A stretch of 10,594 nt of DNA from positions 1 to 10,594 of the forward strand of contig JBLRWS010000079.1 in assembly GCA_047921075.1 (NCBI GenBank), given 5' to 3'. Below, piece after piece: positions 6,642 to 10,594 of this stretch (positions within the stretch are counted from its first letter, which is position 1; each line of letters opens with the position of its first letter). Below the pieces are notes generated by a model. It did not search any database, was not told the origin of the DNA, and saw nothing but the letters and a program-made list of their open reading frames with translations. The position numbers and the translations under genes are program-made. The stretch comes from JBLRWS01 sp047921075. Its GTDB lineage: Bacteria > Bacteroidota > Rhodothermia > Balneolales > Balneolaceae.

Positions 6642-8306
6642 ATGGAAATGTCGAAATCAACCTTTTCTCTTTTTACGGCAGCTGCTGCTCTGGCTCTTCT
6701 TACGATGGTGTCGTGCTCAGCTCCCCCATCCGATTTTTACGAGCTTGATGGTGTGATCTCCATCGATGCGCGGGTTTATCAAGATGCAGAGCAGTGGGCT
6801 GTAGAAGATTCTTTTTCTTTGATTGAAGGTGTCGTTTCCAGCCCTGCAGACACTCCATCGTCCAACACGATCCGCTACCAGTTTTATATTCAGCAGCCGG
6901 GCTTTTACTCTCTTTGGGTACTGGCAGCAACACCCTCGCCCGATCGCGCCTATCAACTGAGAACTCTCATCACCGACTCCCAAAGCCGGCCGGTAGGAAT
7001 TGGAAGAGTGGACCTTGCCTCTCCAAACGACCCCACTTGGAAGCGGGTTGCAACCCAGGAAGAGCCTCACCTGTTCCGGATGCCGGAACCCGGATTCTAC
7101 ACCCTGGTCGTGGATGCCGGTGAGGGAGATGGGGTTGTGCTGTCACGTCTTCACCTTACTCTCAATAACAGCCCGACACCCGAAGGGGCCGGCCTGTCGC
7201 CCACGCGAACTCCCGGCGGCTATCTTACACCCATCGATGAAAAACGGACGCACACCATCTTATTGCCACCTGCTCGTGCGTTTTTACCCATCGTGTTGAA
7301 TCGCACAAACGGCTTAGATGAGAGCAGCAACCGCCTGCTTGCATGGCAAGAGAGTGACTGGCCGTATTGGCGACTCCAGACGATTTTGTGTGAAGACATA
7401 CGGAACCTAAGAGAGCGAGAAACCGATGCACTTTGGATGGCCCCACACCATTGTTCTGTACAAGAGCTGGAGGAGGGGCTATCGGGTGGGAACCGTCCGC
7501 TGCTGCTGTATAATCCTGTGCAGCTTACCAATCCCGCTGTAAAACAGATTCCGTCGCCGGTTATTTTTAATTCGCTCACATCGGTTGAACGTGGAGTTGA
7601 CACCGGGGCAGAAATACTCATCAGCCGCCTTGCCGATCCTCGAAACGTACACTACGAAATACCTTACCCTGCACTCTATATTTCGATGACTGAGGGGCGG
7701 CTTGCGAATGACAGGCAGAATCTGCTCCACGAACTGGAGATGGCGCATGTGGCACCGGTGGTGGTAGTAGACGGAGACATAGAGAAAGCCGATTCGGAAG
7801 TTCTTCAGGCTTTTGAAGCGCTCATGGAGTGGCGAATTACGATGTTTCCAATGATCTATTCACTGGCCCATCGCACCCGGCAAAACGGTGAGAAGCCGTT
7901 GCGGCTGGTGCACCGGGAGAGCAACGCCTACCTGTTTGGCGACACGTTTTTGATGGTTCCTCAGGATCGTGATCGCGANNNNNNNNNNNNNNNNNNNNNN
8001 NNNNNNNNNNNNNNNNNNNNNNNNNNNNNNNNNNNNNNNNNNNNNNNNNNNNNNNNNNNNNNNNNNNNNNNNNNNNNNATGGATACCACGCGTGCATACA
8101 CCGTTCGGTTTTTGGAGACAGACCGCCCTGCAGAAATTACCCTCAACGGTGAGCCGATTGTGAGCAATCCGGATGGCCGCGCCCCAGCGTCATGGGAATA
8201 CGATGCCGATACGCGCACGGCGTACCTGTATCTGAATCAACACGATGTTCATCAAAAAACCGACATCGCCGTACACTACGATGAACGGCGCATCCCGCCA
8301 TTTTAG
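6642..8306 (+). CDS. Putative lipoprotein with carbohydrate-binding-like and degenerate GH31-like regions, interrupted by an assembly gap
   Basis: I do not recognise this protein as a whole. The start at ATG 6642 (or 6648) gives a lipoprotein signal: a hydrophobic run (AAAALALL) and a cysteine in MVSC, followed by SAPPSD. Residues about 35-170 look like a beta-sandwich of the carbohydrate-binding type, with PGFYSLWV and PGFYTLVVDAG strands. Residues about 390-440 resemble the end of a GH31 glycosidase barrel: MEWRITMFPMIYSLA, then YLFGDTFLMVP (430-440). The tail after the gap (YTVRFLE, ITLNGEP) resembles a C-terminal GH31 beta-domain. Around residues 262-268 the sequence reads DALWMAP, where active GH31 enzymes would have W-x-D-x-N-E, so the nucleophile seems absent. 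The reading frame stays open across the 100 Ns, but the true gap length is unknown. It may be a binding protein or pseudoenzyme on an envelope surface. Confidence 0.6.
   Translation: MEMSKSTFSLFTAAAALALLTMVSCSAPPSDFYELDGVISIDARVYQDAEQWAVEDSFSLIEGVVSSPADTPSSNTIRYQFYIQQPGFYSLWVLAATPSPDRAYQLRTLITDSQSRPVGIGRVDLASPNDPTWKRVATQEEPHLFRMPEPGFYTLVVDAGEGDGVVLSRLHLTLNNSPTPEGAGLSPTRTPGGYLTPIDEKRTHTILLPPARAFLPIVLNRTNGLDESSNRLLAWQESDWPYWRLQTILCEDIRNLRERETDALWMAPHHCSVQELEEGLSGGNRPLLLYNPVQLTNPAVKQIPSPVIFNSLTSVERGVDTGAEILISRLADPRNVHYEIPYPALYISMTEGRLANDRQNLLHELEMAHVAPVVVVDGDIEKADSEVLQAFEALMEWRITMFPMIYSLAHRTRQNGEKPLRLVHRESNAYLFGDTFLMVPQDRDRXXXXXXXXXXXXXXXXXXXXXXXXXXXXXXXXXXMDTTRAYTVRFLETDRPAEITLNGEPIVSNPDGRAPASWEYDADTRTAYLYLNQHDVHQKTDIAVHYDERRIPPF
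7979..8078. other. Assembly gap of exactly 100 Ns inside the lipoprotein gene
   Basis: One hundred consecutive Ns is the usual placeholder for a scaffold gap of unknown size. The coding frame before (to 7978) and after (from 8079) match at this length, but that has a one-in-three chance of happening anyway. If the GH31-like reading is right, roughly a hundred or more residues would be expected here, so the real missing segment may be longer than 100 bases. Confidence 0.97.
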
Positions 8307-8332
8307 CAGTGGGCCCGGGAGAGTATGCCAAT

Positions 8333-8361
8333 CTGAAACCGGGAGTATGACACTTTATAAT
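8333..8361 (+). promoter_or_regulatory. Candidate sigma-70-type promoter of hsp20
   Basis: A perfect TATAAT at 8356-8361 lies 17 bases after CTGAAA at 8333-8338, which matches TTGACA at four of six positions. The predicted transcription start falls near 8368, giving a leader of about 120 bases before the hsp20 start codon. Use of this motif type by the organism is assumed. Confidence 0.5.
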
Positions 8362-8367
8362 TGCGAT

Positions 8368-8382
8368 CTGTAACAGTTACAG
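8368..8382. promoter_or_regulatory. Perfect 15-base dyad at the predicted hsp20 transcription start
   Basis: CTGTAACAGTTACAG is a perfect inverted repeat of two 7-base arms around one central A. It sits exactly where transcription from the TATAAT at 8356 would begin, the position of a typical repressor operator. It is not CIRCE (the HrcA site), and its spacing is one base short of a proteobacterial LexA box. A 7-base direct repeat, AGAGCTG, follows at 8381-8387 and 8394-8400. The regulator is unknown. Confidence 0.5.
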
Positions 8383-8475
8383 AGCTGCCAACAAGAGCTG
8401 ACAGAATGGGTGGATGGTGGTTGTATGGCATGGGGATTGCGTAAACCAAAAGTGAAAACAATCAATAAACCCTAT

Positions 8476-8480
8476 GGAGG
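8476..8480 (+). promoter_or_regulatory. Strong ribosome-binding site that decides the hsp20 start
   Basis: GGAGG lies 8 bases before the ATG at 8489. It overlaps the earlier in-frame ATG at 8474, which therefore cannot be served by it. This is the clearest Shine-Dalgarno site in the window. Confidence 0.8.
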
Positions 8481-8488
8481 TACATACC

Positions 8489-8917
8489 ATGGCAATGATC
8501 AAATATTCAGAACCGACGATGGACGTATTTGGAAAACGATTCTCCGATATTATGGATGAATTCTTCAACGATGCTGTGACCAGCCGATCCAACAGTTTTA
8601 CGCCGCGGATTAACATATCCGAGACAGAAAAACAGTTTGTGATTGAGGCTGAAATTCCCGGCATGGAGAAGAAAGACATTCAGGTGAATCTCGAAAATCG
8701 CCGGCTTACCATAAGCGGCGAAAGAAAATTTGAAACAGAAGAGAACGGAACGAAGTATCACCGGGTAGAGACACATTACGGCTCGTTCAGCCGATCGTTT
8801 CAACTGCCCGATGGAGTAGATGAAGATAGTGTGGAAGCCGCTTATAAAAACGGTTTGCTCACCATTACCATCAACAAAAGCGAAGAAAAATTAAAGAAAC
8901 AGATTTCCGTTAAATAA
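8489..8917 (+). CDS. Small heat-shock protein, Hsp20/alpha-crystallin family
   Basis: From the ATG at 8489 the protein is 142 residues, normal for bacterial sHSPs. A short variable N-terminal arm (FGKRFSDIMDEFF) precedes an alpha-crystallin domain at about residues 40-130. Landmarks are the EIPGMEKKDIQV segment, LTISGER, FSRSFQLP and the conserved A-x-x-x-G-L motif as AAYKNGLLTI. The tail ends in QISVK, where I-S-V fits the I-x-I/V motif used for oligomer assembly. These proteins are ATP-independent cytoplasmic holdases that bind unfolding proteins. The start was chosen by the GGAGG spacing; an ATG at 8474 would add five residues. The gene has its own near-consensus promoter with a dyad at the start site and a downstream terminator, so it is probably an induced single-gene unit. 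The next gene encodes an HtrA-type protease. Confidence 0.96.
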   Translation: MAMIKYSEPTMDVFGKRFSDIMDEFFNDAVTSRSNSFTPRINISETEKQFVIEAEIPGMEKKDIQVNLENRRLTISGERKFETEENGTKYHRVETHYGSFSRSFQLPDGVDEDSVEAAYKNGLLTITINKSEEKLKKQISVK

Positions 8918-8956
8918 ACGTTAGTAGTATACCCTAAAGAGAGCAGGTTAGTTAGG

Positions 8957-8993
8957 GCCGGGGTTCGCGTTGACACGCGGCTCCGGTATTTTT
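8957..8993 (+). terminator. Probable intrinsic terminator after hsp20
   Basis: A GC-rich hairpin forms from GCCGGGGTTCGCGT (8957-8970) and ACGCGGCTCCGGT (8975-8987). It has one mismatch, one bulged G and a TGAC loop, and is followed by ATTTTT. The imperfect stem lowers confidence. It overlaps the candidate promoter of the next gene. Confidence 0.6.
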
Positions 8994-8998
8994 ATGAT
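8970..8998 (+). promoter_or_regulatory. Candidate promoter of the HtrA-family gene
   Basis: A perfect TTGACA at 8970-8975 is followed after 17 bases by TATGAT at 8993-8998 (five of six to TATAAT). The predicted start is near 9005, about 32 bases before the ATG at 9037. The -35 hexamer covers the loop and closing base pair of the preceding terminator hairpin. Confidence 0.65.
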
Positions 8999-9036
8999 TT
9001 TGGGAACCAAAAATAAAACTGATATCACTCTATCTT

Positions 9037-10530
9037 ATGGATAATATTACCAAGTTGCTCGCCATTCTGGCGTTGTTTCTCACCCTGTTTTTAGGTGTAC
9101 AAATGGCTACTGAGACGCCTGATGGCGAACCGGTTCCGGAAACGACGTCGTCAACGTTGCAGAACAGCGCAGAACCTAAGCGTGCCGATGATATTCCAAT
9201 TCGTACGCTTCGCGATTTTAACAACGCCATCGTAGATATTGCAGAGCGCGCCAATCCCACTGTGGTTACCATCACCACAACCCAAACGGTACGCGTTCGC
9301 CAACAATCACCATTTGGATTCTTTTTCAATGACCCACGATTCGATCGCGAGCAGGAGTTTCAGCGCAGCGGGCTGGGCTCCGGTGTAATTGTGGACGCCT
9401 CGCAAGGGTACATCATAACCAACAACCATGTGATCGATAATGCCGATGAGATTCGCATTCGAATGTTCAATGGAGATGAATACGATGCCGAAATTGTCGG
9501 TACCGATCCTGGCTCGGATGTGGCTGTATTAAAGGTGGAGGCCGACAACTTGCGGGAGATTCCGCTCGGCAACAGCGATGAGTTGCGGGTTGGTGAAATG
9601 GTACTGGCTATTGGTAGTCCGCTCAACGAACAATTTGCACATACGGTATCGCAGGGCATTGTAAGTGCCAGCGGCCGGGCACAACTTGGGTTGAACTTGT
9701 TTGAAAATTATATCCAGACCGATGCGGCTATTAATCCCGGTAATTCCGGCGGTGCACTCATCAACCTGAACGGCGAGCTGATCGGTATCAATACCGCTAT
9801 TGCAAGCCGTAGTGGCGGCAGCCAGGGGATCGGTTTTGCCATACCGGTTAATATGGTGCGTAACGTAATGGAAGCGTTGATTACAGACGGCCGCGTATCG
9901 CGCGGATTTCTGGGTATTCAGATGGGCGGTGAAGTAGATCGTACCATGGCCAGAGCGCTTGGAATGAGCAGCCCGCGAGGGTTTGTGGTGGGCGAAGTGG
10001 TAAATGGCGGTCCGGCCGATCAGGCGGGGCTTCGCACCGGTGATGTGATTGTAAAACTAAACGGACAAGATGTGCGGGACTTTTATGACTTCCGCGTTGC
10101 TATTGCCAACATGCTGCCCGGCACCGAGATTGAACTGGAAGTTTTCCGCGATGGCGAGCTCAATACCTATACGGTAGAACTTGGCGAGTTGGAGACCGAA
10201 GACGTTGCTTCGCTCGATTCCGATCGGGAAGAAGAACTGATTGAGCAGCTCGGGTTTGAGGTAGAAAACCTGACCGATAACATTCGCCAGCAACTGCGGC
10301 TACAGGAAGATGTAGACGGTGTGGTGGTAAGCACCATCAACCAAACCAGCCGCGCGTACCGGCAAGGGCTCCGCCAGGGTGATGTGATTACTCAGGTAGC
10401 CAGCGAAAGAATTGAAACATCCGCACAGTTCTATAATGCAATGGATAGCCTCATTCAATCGGGTCGCGATGCGGTGCTTTTAAGAATTAATCGACAAGGA
10501 AACAATATGTTCGTTGCTTTCGAGTTATAA
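9037..10530 (+). CDS. Do/HtrA-family (DegP/DegQ-like) serine protease with two PDZ domains
   Basis: This 497-residue protein has an N-terminal hydrophobic segment (residues 6-22), a linker, a trypsin-like domain and two PDZ domains. The catalytic triad is intact: H131 in TNNHVID, D161 in SDVAVLK and S237 in GNSGGAL. The oxyanion region PGNSGG and the LGSGVIVD strand are also conserved. PDZ1 spans about residues 285-375 (SRGFLGIQM, then GPADQAGLRTGDVI) and PDZ2 about 400-497 (DGVVV, then RQGLRQGDVI). Such proteases degrade or refold damaged periplasmic proteins and are activated by exposed C-termini binding the PDZ domains. The hydrophobic segment lacks a clear cleavage site, so it could be a signal peptide or a membrane anchor. 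With hsp20 immediately upstream it suggests a local protein-quality-control cluster, though each gene has its own promoter. The ATG at 9037 has no Shine-Dalgarno site. Confidence 0.96.
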   Translation: MDNITKLLAILALFLTLFLGVQMATETPDGEPVPETTSSTLQNSAEPKRADDIPIRTLRDFNNAIVDIAERANPTVVTITTTQTVRVRQQSPFGFFFNDPRFDREQEFQRSGLGSGVIVDASQGYIITNNHVIDNADEIRIRMFNGDEYDAEIVGTDPGSDVAVLKVEADNLREIPLGNSDELRVGEMVLAIGSPLNEQFAHTVSQGIVSASGRAQLGLNLFENYIQTDAAINPGNSGGALINLNGELIGINTAIASRSGGSQGIGFAIPVNMVRNVMEALITDGRVSRGFLGIQMGGEVDRTMARALGMSSPRGFVVGEVVNGGPADQAGLRTGDVIVKLNGQDVRDFYDFRVAIANMLPGTEIELEVFRDGELNTYTVELGELETEDVASLDSDREEELIEQLGFEVENLTDNIRQQLRLQEDVDGVVVSTINQTSRAYRQGLRQGDVITQVASERIETSAQFYNAMDSLIQSGRDAVLLRINRQGNNMFVAFEL

Positions 10531-10553
10531 CTATACTTTTGGTTGAGGTTAAT

Positions 10554-10592
10554 AAAGCCTCTGCAGAACCCGTTTCTGCAGAGGCTTTTTTT
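10554..10592 (+). terminator. Strong intrinsic terminator after the HtrA-family gene
   Basis: A perfect 15-base stem pairs 10554-10568 (AAAGCCTCTGCAGAA) with 10574-10588 around a CCCGT loop, and the tail continues as a T run to 10592. The A-tract on the 5' side means it could also stop transcription arriving on the opposite strand. Confidence 0.96.
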
Positions 10593-10594
10593 AT

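Noticed and set aside
8307..8330. GGGCCCGGG region as a terminator for the lipoprotein gene
   Set aside because: The palindrome is only six bases long with no loop and no T-run after it.
8368..8382. Dyad CTGTAACAGTTACAG as a LexA/SOS box
   Set aside because: The arms are in the right order (CTG to CAG), but there are 9 bases between them instead of 10, and the downstream gene is hsp20, not an SOS gene.

Overview
The window looks like ordinary chromosomal DNA from a diderm, LPS-producing bacterium. It carries an LptC lipoprotein, an OstA/LptA-type protein, lipoboxes, very acidic envelope proteins, a long Bacteroidota-style sodium/alanine symporter and few Shine-Dalgarno sites. Together these suggest the Bacteroidota-Rhodothermota-Balneolota group, most likely a moderately halophilic Balneolota or Rhodothermota member. 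That placement is inferred from protein style, not from a marker gene. A run of exactly 100 Ns at 7979-8078 shows that the sequence is a draft scaffold.

Left half (1-6047, minus strand): six genes run in one direction. In transcription order they are an AGCS sodium/alanine symporter (6047-4422), uracil phosphoribosyltransferase upp (4415-3780), an LptC-like lipoprotein (ending 3242), a large OstA/LptA-like periplasmic protein (ending 1801), a PaaJ-type thiolase (1744-539) and a PaaY-type hexapeptide-repeat protein (from 542, cut by the window edge). The first four are packed with gaps or overlaps of 6 to 14 bases. The last two overlap by ATGA and form a phenylacetate-degradation pair. A 56-base gap with no visible terminator separates them from the OstA-like gene.

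Centre (6048-8306): an AT-rich divergent intergenic region with a nested dyad and a second palindrome precedes a plus-strand HU gene, which ends at a good hairpin terminator. Next comes a lipoprotein gene interrupted by the assembly gap. Its N-terminal half resembles a carbohydrate-binding beta-sandwich. Its C-terminal half has fragments reminiscent of GH31 glycosidases but seems to lack the catalytic acidic motif. It is the least familiar protein in the window.

Right part (8307-10594): a small heat-shock protein (Hsp20) and a Do/HtrA-family serine protease sit in tandem and look like a protein-quality-control pair. Hsp20 has a near-consensus promoter, a perfect dyad at the predicted transcription start and a strong ribosome site. 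The HtrA promoter appears to be built into the terminator hairpin of hsp20. HtrA ends at a near-perfect intrinsic terminator. I see no mobile element, phage gene, CRISPR array, tRNA or rRNA, and no convincing new multi-gene system. The points worth following are regulatory architecture and the GH31-like lipoprotein.
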